Shown: positions 34,722-43,106 of the stretch, one piece after another
How the letters are laid out: every line of letters starts with the position of its first letter
Numbering within the stretch: the stretch's first letter is position 1
NCBI GenBank assembly: GCA_946403855.1
Contig: CAMJBH010000014.1
Span: 1 to 52,285, forward strand
Direction: 5' to 3'
Length of the DNA: 52,285 nucleotides
Source: an uncultured Bacteroidales bacterium
GTDB lineage: Bacteria; Bacteroidota; Bacteroidia; Bacteroidales; UBA932
Notes under the pieces: model-generated
The model's input: the letters and a program-made list of their open reading frames with translations, nothing else
What the model was told of the DNA's origin: nothing
The model's database searches: none
Position numbers and translations under genes: made by a program

Positions 34722-35819
34722 CTACTTGCCTAAATTGATTATACGGGTGCCACGCACTTTGTCGCCGGCGCTCAGCCCGCTTTTGATTTCTATGTTCAGG
34801 CCGTCGGACAGTCCGGTAGTGACCTGAGTCTTGGTGTATTCGCCCTCGGCATTTTTGACGTGTACAAATGTATCCGCACCTTCAAACTCAAGGGCACTCT
34901 CGGGTATCACCAGCACGCTGTCGGCTTTCTCCAGCACAATCTCGGCGTTTGCGCTGTAGCCCGAACGTATCATGTGGCTGTCGCTGCCCGGGACGGCGGC
35001 CTTTATCTCAAACTGGTTGGCTCCGTTGTTTTCTACCGCTTTGGGCGATATGTACTCCAGAGAGGCTTCAGACTTGTAGTCGGGGAGAGCTCCTATGCTT
35101 ATCAACATGGGCATTCCTTCTACCAGCGAACCGACTTCCGTCTCATCTATGTTGCCGTCGAAAATGAGGTCGGACATGTTGGCCACGGTCGCGACGGTTG
35201 TACCGTCGTTCATGGTGTTGGCCTGGATGACGGAATTGCCCACCTTCACCGGGATGTCCAGGATGAGGCCGGTTATGGTCGAGCGCACGAGGGTGGAACT
35301 CCCGGTTGCGTTGCTTTTTGACACACCGTCTCGTATGACTTCCAGTGATTCCTGGGCAGCATTCTTTTCCTCTTTGGCCTGATTGTATGCCTGAAGCACT
35401 TGGTCGTACTCTTCGTCGCTCACCAAATGTTTGTCGTAGAGAGCCTTTTCGCGGTCATAATTGGTCTTTGCCTGCTTGAGATTTATCTCTGAGAGACGAA
35501 CCCTGGACTGGGCGGAACTGAGTGAATTCATGTCCGGGATCACGCGCAGCTTGGCAATTACTTCGCCTTCTTTCACCTGCTGTCCGGCTTCTTTGTAAAG
35601 CTCCGCGATGATGCCGTTTATCTGCGGCTTTACGTTCACTTCGTTACGCGGTTCAATCTTGCCTGTAACTACGGTGCTGCGGCTTATGCTTGAATATACC
35701 GCTTCGTGCTCCATGTAGCTTACTTGCTCGGGGCGGGAGTTCTTGAGCAGGAATACGAAAGTTCCGATGAACAATACTCCGATGAGTGCAAAGATGATGT
35801 ACTTGACTGCTTTTTTCAT
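34722..35819 (-). CDS. MacA-like periplasmic adaptor (HlyD/RND membrane-fusion protein)
   Basis: 365 aa. The N-terminal membrane anchor (YIIFALIGVLFIGTFVFLL) is followed by a biotinyl-lipoyl half (VTGKIEPRNEVNVKPQINGIIAELYKEAGQQVKEGEVIAKL). A coiled-coil hairpin with Gln/Lys/Glu heptads (about 75-145), the second lipoyl half (ITGLILDIPVKVGNSVI) and a beta-barrel follow, ending GLNIEIKSGLSAGDKVRG. It bridges the inner-membrane ABC transporter and TolC. It lies 14 nt after the last permease gene and 1 nt before tolC. Confidence 0.92.
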   Translation of the reverse strand: MKKAVKYIIFALIGVLFIGTFVFLLKNSRPEQVSYMEHEAVYSSISRSTVVTGKIEPRNEVNVKPQINGIIAELYKEAGQQVKEGEVIAKLRVIPDMNSLSSAQSRVRLSEINLKQAKTNYDREKALYDKHLVSDEEYDQVLQAYNQAKEEKNAAQESLEVIRDGVSKSNATGSSTLVRSTITGLILDIPVKVGNSVIQANTMNDGTTVATVANMSDLIFDGNIDETEVGSLVEGMPMLISIGALPDYKSEASLEYISPKAVENNGANQFEIKAAVPGSDSHMIRSGYSANAEIVLEKADSVLVIPESALEFEGADTFVHVKNAEGEYTKTQVTTGLSDGLNIEIKSGLSAGDKVRGTRIINLGK

Positions 35820-35833
35820 ATCTGACGCTTTGT

Positions 35834-37078
35834 TTATTCTTCTCTCATTGCATCCACCGGTTTAATGCTCATCGCCCTGGATGCGGGGGCGAGTCCTGCT
35901 ATCACTCCCAGCATGGAAAGCAGCACAACTGCTGCCACAGCGGTCCAGAAACTTATCTGAAAATTGCCGGACATGTCGGGAATGTGATTTACTATAGTCT
36001 GCGTGAGCCGCAGCATCTGCACGGCGAAAACGATGCCCAGCGAGCCGGCTACCAGCGTGAGGGCTATGCTTTCGAGGATAATCTGGCTTAGTATGTCACG
36101 GGGCGTCGCACCAATGGCACGCCGGATTCCGATTTCCGTCGTGCGTTCTTTGACCGTGACCATCATGATGTTGCTGACGCCAATGATGCCGGCCAGTATG
36201 GTGCCCAGTCCCACAAGCCAGATAAGGAAATTAAGGCCCGTGAAAAGGTTGTCCATGAGGGCGAACATTTGTTCGGTATTCACCATGAACACCGCCTGCT
36301 TGTCGGTGGGGTCGAAATTGTGCGAACGGGCGAGAATCTGTCTCATCCTGTCTTCCAGCGAGCTCATCCTGACGCCGCTCTTGCCGGTGACGCAAAGCAG
36401 GTCGATGTTGGTGCCCTTGTGGAATATCTTCTGCCCGAGCGAAAGAGGTATAACGACAGCCTGGTCGGCGCTTCCGTTGATGCTTATGTTGCCGGAATTG
36501 TAATCTACGCCGATAACCTGGTAATAGACAGCTCCCACCTTGATAAAGGTGCCGCAGGGGTCGCCTCCTTCGGGGAAAATGCCTTCGTAAATACGTCTTC
36601 CTATGACGCAGACCTTGCGTTCCTGAGCCACGTCGGACTCATTGATGAAACGCCCGAAACGGAGCTTAGGCTCTTCGATCTTGCTGTAGTCGGCAGCAAC
36701 GCATTTGACGTTGGCGTTCACGCTGTTGGTGCCGTTGACTGCGGTCTGTCCCCACGATGAAATGACGGGAGTCACGGTCTCCAGTTCGGGGACCATCTGC
36801 TTCATGCGCTCCACGTCGGTATAGTTCAGATCCCACGCGCGGCCCTGTTTGTACCCCTGCCAGGGCTTGGAGGTATTGTTGGCGAACATAATGGTCGTGT
36901 TCGTCGCAAAACCTTCGAAGTTGCTGGTGACCAATTGCTTGAGTCCGGCGCCGCCGCCTATCAGGAAGAGCAGCATGAAGATGCCCCAGAACACCCCGAA
37001 ACCTGTGAGCAGGCTTCGGCTGCGGTTGCGGACCAGAGAATCGGCGATCTCGCGGTATGAATCTATATCGAACCTCAT
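35834..37078 (-). CDS. MacB/FtsX-type ABC transporter permease (second)
   Basis: 414 aa with four transmembrane helices in the MacB arrangement: one N-terminal (LLTGFGVFWGIFMLLFLIGGGAGL), a large periplasmic domain of about 230 residues (MacB_PCD), then three C-terminal helices starting at LNFLIWLVGLGTILAGIIGVSNIMMVTVKERTTEIGIRRAIGA, the typical FtsX signature. It has no fused ATPase; the partner is the separate ATPase gene at 38337. ATG overlaps the preceding permease stop as ATGA. Together with the paralogue it probably forms a heterodimeric permease for export of a peptide, lipid or drug. Confidence 0.92.
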   Translation of the reverse strand: MRFDIDSYREIADSLVRNRSRSLLTGFGVFWGIFMLLFLIGGGAGLKQLVTSNFEGFATNTTIMFANNTSKPWQGYKQGRAWDLNYTDVERMKQMVPELETVTPVISSWGQTAVNGTNSVNANVKCVAADYSKIEEPKLRFGRFINESDVAQERKVCVIGRRIYEGIFPEGGDPCGTFIKVGAVYYQVIGVDYNSGNISINGSADQAVVIPLSLGQKIFHKGTNIDLLCVTGKSGVRMSSLEDRMRQILARSHNFDPTDKQAVFMVNTEQMFALMDNLFTGLNFLIWLVGLGTILAGIIGVSNIMMVTVKERTTEIGIRRAIGATPRDILSQIILESIALTLVAGSLGIVFAVQMLRLTQTIVNHIPDMSGNFQISFWTAVAAVVLLSMLGVIAGLAPASRAMSIKPVDAMREE

Positions 37079-38340
37079 TCTGCGCGCAGTGCTTCTATCG
37101 GTCTTACTCTGGCTGCTTTGCGGGCTGGGAACAGCCCGGCGATGGAGCCGGCTACTATCAGTACTATTGTTGCTTCAATTGCTACGTCCAAGCCCACTGA
37201 AGGGTTGACGAGCATTGCTATCTGGTCGTCCATTATGGACACGGTGGACTGCCCGAGCGTCTTGTCCAGGAGCCTGCAGGTGAGCATACCCAGGAACATG
37301 CCTATGTAACCGAATACGGCCGTTATGGTAACGCTCTCTGCTAAAATGAGTTTGGTGATATCCCAGGGCTTGGCTCCTATGGCCTTGCGTATGCCGAATT
37401 CATGCGTGCGCTCCTTGACGGTGATGAGCATGATATTGCTCACGCCCACTATTCCTCCGAGCAGTGTGAACAGTCCTATGATCCACAGGGCCACGTTTAT
37501 GATAGCCCCCACTTTGTTCATCTGAAGGTTCTGGGAGAAGCGGTTCCAGATCCATATTGCACGCTTGTCGTCTGGAGCGGCGCGGTGGCGGAGGTTAACG
37601 GCTGCCCTGAGCTGCTCCTCGAACTCTTCGTTGGCTTTCTCAGTTTTGAGCCCGTGGAAGGTGAATGTTATGTCGTCGAGGTCTTCGCCTTTGTTGTAGA
37701 TGGTTTTGATGGTGCTGAATGGAGCGGCGGCCATGTTGTTGCCCATCATGCGGTCCGACTTCGTGATGCCGACCACCAAATACGAGAACTGTCCTATTTT
37801 GATGTGTCTGCCCAGCAGGTCCTGCGCCTGCGAGAATGCGGGGAGGAGGGCTTCGGCGGTATTCTGCGGCAGGACCACCACCTTGCGCTTGGCGGCAATA
37901 TCCTTGGAATTGATGTATCGCCCTGCCACCAGCTCTATCTTCTCCATCTGCTGGCGTTCAGGGTAATTGCCTTCCAGGGTGAGGGACGTGCTTTTTTTGC
38001 CGTAAGAAGCCGTCTCTCCGGTGCTTACAGTGGCAATTACTTGCTCTACATTAGTAGCGAAGGCATCTCCTTCTATGAGCTTGACGTCCTTGTCGTCGAT
38101 ACTGATCCGGCGCCCTTCCTTGAGCCCGTCATAGGCTTTGGATGTGTACCCGCCTCCGATCATCATGGTGTTGCTTGCAAACTGGTCGCCTCCTTTGAAG
38201 AATGCATTCTGCAGGCCGTTGCCTGCGCCGAGCAGCACTATGAGCATGAAAATGCCCCAGGATACTGCAAACCCGGTGAGGCTTGTCCGCAGCTTGTTAC
38301 GCCGGACACTTTCCCATATTTCTGTGAAAATGTCTCTCAT
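37075..38340 (-). CDS. MacB/FtsX-type ABC transporter permease (first)
   Basis: 421 aa, same layout as the downstream gene: N-terminal helix FAVSWGIFMLIVLLGAGNGLQ, periplasmic MacB_PCD domain, and C-terminal FtsX part with GGIVGVSNIMLITVKERTHEFGIRKAIGAKPWDI. The two permeases are clearly paralogous but differ through the periplasmic domain. It begins in ATGA overlap with the ATPase gene and ends in ATGA overlap with the second permease, so stoichiometric production is expected. Confidence 0.92.
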   Translation of the reverse strand: MRDIFTEIWESVRRNKLRTSLTGFAVSWGIFMLIVLLGAGNGLQNAFFKGGDQFASNTMMIGGGYTSKAYDGLKEGRRISIDDKDVKLIEGDAFATNVEQVIATVSTGETASYGKKSTSLTLEGNYPERQQMEKIELVAGRYINSKDIAAKRKVVVLPQNTAEALLPAFSQAQDLLGRHIKIGQFSYLVVGITKSDRMMGNNMAAAPFSTIKTIYNKGEDLDDITFTFHGLKTEKANEEFEEQLRAAVNLRHRAAPDDKRAIWIWNRFSQNLQMNKVGAIINVALWIIGLFTLLGGIVGVSNIMLITVKERTHEFGIRKAIGAKPWDITKLILAESVTITAVFGYIGMFLGMLTCRLLDKTLGQSTVSIMDDQIAMLVNPSVGLDVAIEATIVLIVAGSIAGLFPARKAARVRPIEALRAE

Positions 38341-39059
38341 TTCATTATGGTATCGGCGCCGAATACAGAGGCGCGGTGCATGCGGTTGTCTTCGATGCGG
38401 CCTATCAAGCCGTCCTTTATGTGTACGATTTTGTCTGTGCAGTTGGCCACGCCGCTCTCGTGCGTAACCACTATGATAGTGACTCCTTCTTCGCGGTTGA
38501 GGCGGCCCAGGAGCTGCATCACTTCTTCTGAAGTCTTGGAGTCGAGTGCTCCTGTGGGCTCGTCGGCGAGTATGATCTTGGGCTTGGTTATCAGCGCCCT
38601 GGCAATTGCAACCCTCTGTTTCTGTCCGCCGGACATTTCGTTGGGGTAGTGGGTGGCCCAGTCGGCCAGCCCCAGTCGGTCCAGGTATTCCATTGCCATT
38701 TCGTGCCGCTTGCTACGGCTCACGCCTTGATAAAACAGGGGAAGCTCCACGTTCTCAACTGCTGTCTTGAATCCTATGATGTTGAAGGATTGGAAGATGA
38801 ACCCGATGAGACGGTTGCGGTAGTCTGCCGCCTGCTTCTCGCTGAGCCCCTTTATGAGTCGTCCGTCTATGTAGTATTCGCCGGTGTCGTAATTGTCCAG
38901 TATCCCCAGGATGTTGAGGAGCGTGGATTTGCCGGAGCCTGAAGCCCCCATTATGGACACGAACTCTCCCTTGTCGATGCTGAGGTCTATGCCCTTCAGG
39001 ACATGGAGCGGCTGTCCGTTGTTGTATGTTTTGTTGACGTCCTTTAATTCTATAAGCAT
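38337..39059 (-). CDS. ABC transporter ATPase, MacB/LolD type
   Basis: 240 aa cytoplasmic ATPase. Walker A GASGSGKST (38-46), Q-loop QSFNIIGF, signature SGGQKQRVAIARAL, Walker B IILADEPTGALDSKTSEEV, and switch His in VVTHESGVA. ATG 39059 (MLIELKDVNKTY) is the standard start; an in-frame start at 39209 would read through the promoter and into palindrome G. It is first in the export operon ATPase-permease-permease-MacA-TolC, and has the best minus-strand promoter in the window 43 nt upstream. Confidence 0.95.
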   Translation of the reverse strand: MLIELKDVNKTYNNGQPLHVLKGIDLSIDKGEFVSIMGASGSGKSTLLNILGILDNYDTGEYYIDGRLIKGLSEKQAADYRNRLIGFIFQSFNIIGFKTAVENVELPLFYQGVSRSKRHEMAMEYLDRLGLADWATHYPNEMSGGQKQRVAIARALITKPKIILADEPTGALDSKTSEEVMQLLGRLNREEGVTIIVVTHESGVANCTDKIVHIKDGLIGRIEDNRMHRASVFGADTIMK

Positions 39060-39101
39060 AGCTCGGTTCTTACTACAATTATTACGCCATATCAGGCTTT
39101 G

Positions 39102-39131
39102 CAAAAATAATAAATAATTATTGAAAAACAA
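39102..39131 (-). promoter_or_regulatory. Bacteroidetes-type promoter of the export operon
   Basis: On the minus strand, TTG (39131-39129), exactly 19 nt, then TATTTTTG (39109-39102), a full match to TAnnTTTG. The ATPase ATG is 42 nt downstream of the box. The region is strongly A/T-rich. Palindrome G begins 36 nt further upstream, outside the transcript from this promoter. Confidence 0.72.
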
Positions 39132-39167
39132 TAAATATTTTATCTTTTTCGGTTTGCAATAAAACTT

Positions 39168-39274
39168 TTCGTCCGACCGCTGTACTGCTGCCCCGAGGAT
39201 CCTCCCCACTTCGTGGGTCCCCTCCCTTTTCGGGAGCCAATGTCCTCGGGGCAGCAGTACAGCGGCCGGACGAA
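39168..39274. repeat. Palindromic element, type II, copy G
   Basis: Arms 39168-39199 and 39243-39274 are 32 nt with one mismatch (39176). The 43-nt loop holds hairpins CCCAC-TTC-GTGGG (39205-39217) and CTCCC-TTTTC-GGGAG (39222-39236), matching copy B in sequence and order. The arms have no similarity to the arms of B. It lies between the 58-aa membrane-protein gene and the promoter of the export operon. Confidence 0.88.
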
Positions 39275-39293
39275 TGATTTACATCAAGAATAA

Positions 39294-39470
39294 TCAGATC
39301 CTGTCGCGGACAAGGAAGTAGTAAACCAAAAGTCCTATCCAGCTGAATGACAGCACTGCGATAGACAGGACGATCTTCCAGAGGATATTGAGCTTTGGCT
39401 TTTTGAAAATGTCGATAACACACCAGATGGCGGCAATCAAACCGACGATGTAAACGATTTTTGCAAGCAT
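39294..39470 (-). CDS. 58-aa two-helix membrane protein (PLDc_N-like)
   Basis: Small reading frame from ATG 39470 to TGA 39294-39296. It begins MLAKIVYIVGLIAAIWCVID, then a basic cytoplasmic-looking loop IFKKPKLN, then ILWKIVLSIAVLSFSWIGLLVYYFLVRDR. Two hydrophobic helices joined by a charged loop, and an ending like G-L-x-x-Y-F-x-V-R-x-R, resemble the phospholipase D-nuclease N-terminal (PLDc_N) family of small Bacteroidetes membrane proteins. It starts 12 nt after the parC stop and has the same strand and codon style, so it is probably the last gene of that operon. The function is unknown. Confidence 0.7.
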   Translation of the reverse strand: MLAKIVYIVGLIAAIWCVIDIFKKPKLNILWKIVLSIAVLSFSWIGLLVYYFLVRDRI

Positions 39471-39482
39471 AATTATTATAAA

Positions 39483-42221
39483 TTAAAACAATGTTGGCTC
39501 TTCAAAAAGAAGTTCTATAGGTTCGTCGTCGGTTTCGGGTATCCGGATCTCGGCTCCGGGCTTGATGGAAGGCTGAGCGGGCTTTGTCTCCACAGTCTCA
39601 ACTGTCTCCTCGACCTCTTCTGCGGTCTCTTCGGGCTCTGGAAGGTCATCTTCCGGCAGGTGCAGAGGTTCGCCGAAGCGTACGCTCTTTACCTCTCCTC
39701 TCTCTACCACCTTCTTTCCCTTTGCACCTATGCCTTTCTTGGCGATCCACTGCTCTGCGTCCACGAGCTCCGAAGGTTTGTCGCTCTGTTTCCAGATGAC
39801 TTCGTACTGAGGATGTTTGTCATCTGAAAGCTCCACGAGGTAGGACTTGCTCCCTTCGGCAATGAAGCTGATGGGAGTATTGTCGCTGATTACGAAGGAG
39901 AAACGCTTGACATAGAAGGACTTGACTCCGGCATCCCAGTACAGGGCGGTGAAGGTCTTGTCCGGATCGAATTTTTCTATCCTGAGCACATCTCCCTGGT
40001 AACGGTTCACCAGGTCGAAAGAAGTAGTGTAGAATGTTCCGTTCTTGAACACTGCCAGCACTTTGTCGTTCTCGCTGAACTCGCCCAGGTACAGACCGTG
40101 CCCTTCGTCGTTGAGCTTCTGTATGTCGGTGTCGTACCAAATCTGCTTGCCGGCAATGGTGGAAACACCCTTGCTCTTCAGGCTGACGGTGCGTATCACA
40201 TTCTTGCTCACCAGGTTGCCGCGGGCGGTCTTGCTCTTGATGGCAAGGGTGGAGAAGTCGTACTCGAACGATGTTCTCTTGAGCTTCGGCTTCGGCCTCA
40301 GCTGGACCTTAACCGTCTCGGCTTCGCCGTTATGGTTTGCAGTGAACCATATTATCTGCGAACCTTCTGCTCCGGTGGTGATGTCGTATTCCTTGTCGCG
40401 GGTGACCGAGGTCACGGCGAAGCGCTTGGCATAGTAGATGGAGGTCTTGCCTTCGCGGTAGATCACGTTGTAGATGGTGCGGGTATCGCCACGGTTGAAT
40501 ACGCCTACATATATGAGGTCTTTGCCGAAGAAAGCCTTGTCGCTGACCTTAGTCACTATGTATTTGCCGTCTCTGCGTATTACGATGATCTCGGAGAGGT
40601 CGGAACAGTCGCAGATGTATTCTCCGCCGTCGTCGCGCTTGAGTCCGATGCCCACAAAGCCTTCGGCAAGGTTGGCACTCAGCTTGGCGTTGTTGTTCAC
40701 CACGCGGGTGGCGGCTATGGTCTCGAAGCCGGTGAGCTCTGTTCGGCGCGGGAAGTCCTTGCCGTACTTTTTCTTGAGCTGCTTGAACCAGTCTATCGTG
40801 TACCTGTCTATGTTGGCCATGTTGTCGCGCACCTTCTCCATCTCTTCTTCTACGGCCTTGATGTGCTCATCGACAGCCTTGACGTCGAACTTCGAGATCT
40901 TGCGCACAGGCTTATCTACCAGACGGTCGATGTCTTCCATGACCACCGGCTTGCGCAGCATACCCTCGTAGCTTTTCATCTTCTCCAGGGTGTCCTGCTT
41001 CTGTTCTTCCCAGCTGGACTGGTCCTGTTCGAGTATTTTGTAGATGCGGTTTTCGAAGTAAATCCTTTCCAGGCTGCTGTAATGCCAGTCGCGCTCAAGC
41101 TCTTCGAGCCGTATGCCCAACTGCTTCAGGAGTATTTCCCTGGTGTGGCGGGTGCTGTATTCGAGAATTTCGTTTACGGACAGGAACTGAGGCTTGTTGT
41201 CCACAATCACGCAGGCGTTCGGCGCCAGATTGCATTCGCAGTCGGTGAACGCATACAGCGCGTCGATGGTTTTGTCCGGCGAGACGTCTCCCGGCAGATG
41301 AATGAGGATTTCCACTTTGTCCGTGGTCATGTCCTCAATCTTCTTGATTTTTATCTTGCCTTTTTCCTTGGCCTTTAGGATGGACTCTATCAGGTCCTTG
41401 GTGTACTTACCGAAGGGGATTTCGGTGATGGCTATTGTGCTCTTGTCTATCTTTTCGATCTTGGCCCTCACCTTTACGCGGCCGCCGCGCCTGCCTTCCA
41501 TGTACTTGGAGCAGTCGGCTGATCCGCCGGTGGGGAAGTCGGGATAAATCTCGTACGGCTTGCCCTCAAGAATGGCTATAGAAGCGTCTATCAGCTCGTT
41601 GAAGTTGTGCGGGAGAATTTTCGATGCCAGTCCCACACCGATGCCGTCGGTGCCTTGGGCGAGAAGGAGGGGGAAGCGGACGGGGAGTTCGATGGGTTCG
41701 TCGTTGCGGCCGTCGTAGGACTTCATGGTCTGGGTGACCTTGGGGTCGAAGACCACTTCTTTTGCAAATTTGCTCAGGCGGGCCTCGATGTAACGGGGGG
41801 CTGCATTGGCGTCGCCAGTGAGTATGTTACCCCAGTTTCCCTGGCAGTCCACGGTAAAGCCTTTCTGCCCCAGTGTCACCAGGGCTCCGAGTATCGACTG
41901 GTCTCCGTGCGGGTGGAACATCATGGCCTGGCCGACTATATTGGCGACCTTGGTGAAGGACCCGTCGTCTATCCTGTACATGGCATGGAGAACCCTTCGC
42001 TGGACTGGTTTAAGGCCGTCGGCAATGTGTGGCACGGCACGATGCAGGATTACGTATGAGGCATAATCCAGATACCAGTCCTTGAACATGCCCGAAAGTT
42101 TGAATTTACGGGCGTCGCTTTCAAGCAATCTGTCGTATTTACCGCTGGATTCCGCGTCCTCAGCGACTTCAATATCATCGTCTTCGATGACTTCTTCTGT
42201 TACCTTGTTCTCGTCTTCCAT
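39483..42221 (-). CDS. parC: DNA topoisomerase IV / gyrase subunit A
   Basis: Type IIA topoisomerase DNA-cleavage subunit. 912 aa. Breakage-reunion domain with HIADGLKPVQRRVLHAMY (65-82), the quinolone region around GNWGNILTGD, and active-site Tyr144 in AAPRYIEARL. The C-terminal domain (about 520-830) has beta-pinwheel-like strands (ILRIEKFDPDKTFTALYWD). A canonical GyrA box (QRRGGKG type) is not seen, favouring ParC over GyrA. Acidic N-terminal (EEVIEDDDIEVAEDAE) and C-terminal tails flank the core. No parE/gyrB is nearby. It starts 3 nt after the era stop, so is cotranscribed with era. Confidence 0.9.
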   Translation of the reverse strand: MEDENKVTEEVIEDDDIEVAEDAESSGKYDRLLESDARKFKLSGMFKDWYLDYASYVILHRAVPHIADGLKPVQRRVLHAMYRIDDGSFTKVANIVGQAMMFHPHGDQSILGALVTLGQKGFTVDCQGNWGNILTGDANAAPRYIEARLSKFAKEVVFDPKVTQTMKSYDGRNDEPIELPVRFPLLLAQGTDGIGVGLASKILPHNFNELIDASIAILEGKPYEIYPDFPTGGSADCSKYMEGRRGGRVKVRAKIEKIDKSTIAITEIPFGKYTKDLIESILKAKEKGKIKIKKIEDMTTDKVEILIHLPGDVSPDKTIDALYAFTDCECNLAPNACVIVDNKPQFLSVNEILEYSTRHTREILLKQLGIRLEELERDWHYSSLERIYFENRIYKILEQDQSSWEEQKQDTLEKMKSYEGMLRKPVVMEDIDRLVDKPVRKISKFDVKAVDEHIKAVEEEMEKVRDNMANIDRYTIDWFKQLKKKYGKDFPRRTELTGFETIAATRVVNNNAKLSANLAEGFVGIGLKRDDGGEYICDCSDLSEIIVIRRDGKYIVTKVSDKAFFGKDLIYVGVFNRGDTRTIYNVIYREGKTSIYYAKRFAVTSVTRDKEYDITTGAEGSQIIWFTANHNGEAETVKVQLRPKPKLKRTSFEYDFSTLAIKSKTARGNLVSKNVIRTVSLKSKGVSTIAGKQIWYDTDIQKLNDEGHGLYLGEFSENDKVLAVFKNGTFYTTSFDLVNRYQGDVLRIEKFDPDKTFTALYWDAGVKSFYVKRFSFVISDNTPISFIAEGSKSYLVELSDDKHPQYEVIWKQSDKPSELVDAEQWIAKKGIGAKGKKVVERGEVKSVRFGEPLHLPEDDLPEPEETAEEVEETVETVETKPAQPSIKPGAEIRIPETDDEPIELLFEEPTLF

Positions 42222-42224
42222 CTC

Positions 42225-43106
42225 TTAATCTTCGTAGCCGAAGCGGCGTAATTCTCTTTTGTTTTCCCTCCAGTCGGGATCGACCTTCACAAAAATGGAC
42301 AGGAAGACTTTCTTTTGGAAGAAATCTTCCATATCCAGGCGGGCCTGAGTGCCGACCTTCTTAAGGGCGGCTCCTTTCTTGCCTATTATGATGCCCTTCT
42401 GCGACTCACGCATGACATAGATGACAGCGTCGATGTCGTACCTTTCTTCTCCTTCCTTGAAGGACTCAATGCCCACTTCGCAGCAGTAGGGAATCTCTTC
42501 CTTATAGTTGAGCAGAATCTTTTCCCGAATGATTTCGGATGCAAAGAAGCGCAGGTTCTTGTCGGTAAAAGCGTCTTTGTCGAACCAAGGCGGACAAACC
42601 GGGAGCTTGGAGACGACGGCGTCCAGGATGTTTTCGAGGTTAAAACGTTCCTGGGCGCTTGCGGGTATCACCTCCGCCTGCGGAATCTGCTCTTTCCACC
42701 ATGCAGCCAGCTCCAGAACTTTCTCCTGGGTGCTGATGTCTATTTTGTTTATCACTATAATCACCGGACACTGGATGCGCTGCAGCTTGCCCACATACTC
42801 TTCGTTCTTGTCCGGCGTCTCTATGGTGTCGGTGACATAAAGTATGATGTCAGCGTCTCCGAGGGCGCCGTCCACGAAATTCATCATGTTCTGCTGAAGC
42901 CTGTAGGAGGGCCTCAGGATGCCGGGCGTGTCGGAATAGACAATCTGCCAATCGTCACCGTTCACTATACCCATGATACGGTGGCGTGTGGTCTGGGCTT
43001 TGGCTGTAACTATGGAGAGCTTTTCGCCCACCAACGCATTCATCAACGTGGATTTGCCCACGTTGGGATTGCCGATGATATTTACGAATCCTGAGCGGTG
43101 GTCCAT
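42225..43106 (-). CDS. era: GTPase Era
   Basis: Ribosome-assembly GTPase that binds the 3' end of 16S rRNA. 293 aa, normal. G1 GNPNVGKST, G2 region AKAQTTRHRI, G3 DTPGI, G4 NKID, and a C-terminal KH domain with VIYVMRESQKGIIIGKKGAALKKVGTQARLDMEDFF. ATG 43106 (MDHRSGFVNIIG) overlaps the rluB stop as TAATG and is the standard start; a start at 43163 would extend into rluB. It sits in the exbB-exbD-tonB-rluB-era-parC operon. Confidence 0.95.
   Translation of the reverse strand: MDHRSGFVNIIGNPNVGKSTLMNALVGEKLSIVTAKAQTTRHRIMGIVNGDDWQIVYSDTPGILRPSYRLQQNMMNFVDGALGDADIILYVTDTIETPDKNEEYVGKLQRIQCPVIIVINKIDISTQEKVLELAAWWKEQIPQAEVIPASAQERFNLENILDAVVSKLPVCPPWFDKDAFTDKNLRFFASEIIREKILLNYKEEIPYCCEVGIESFKEGEERYDIDAVIYVMRESQKGIIIGKKGAALKKVGTQARLDMEDFFQKKVFLSIFVKVDPDWRENKRELRRFGYED

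Noticed and set aside
2013..39274. CRISPR array or integron attC sites
   Set aside because: Copies are single and kilobases apart with no spacers, no Cas genes, no integrase and no gene-cassette arrangement.
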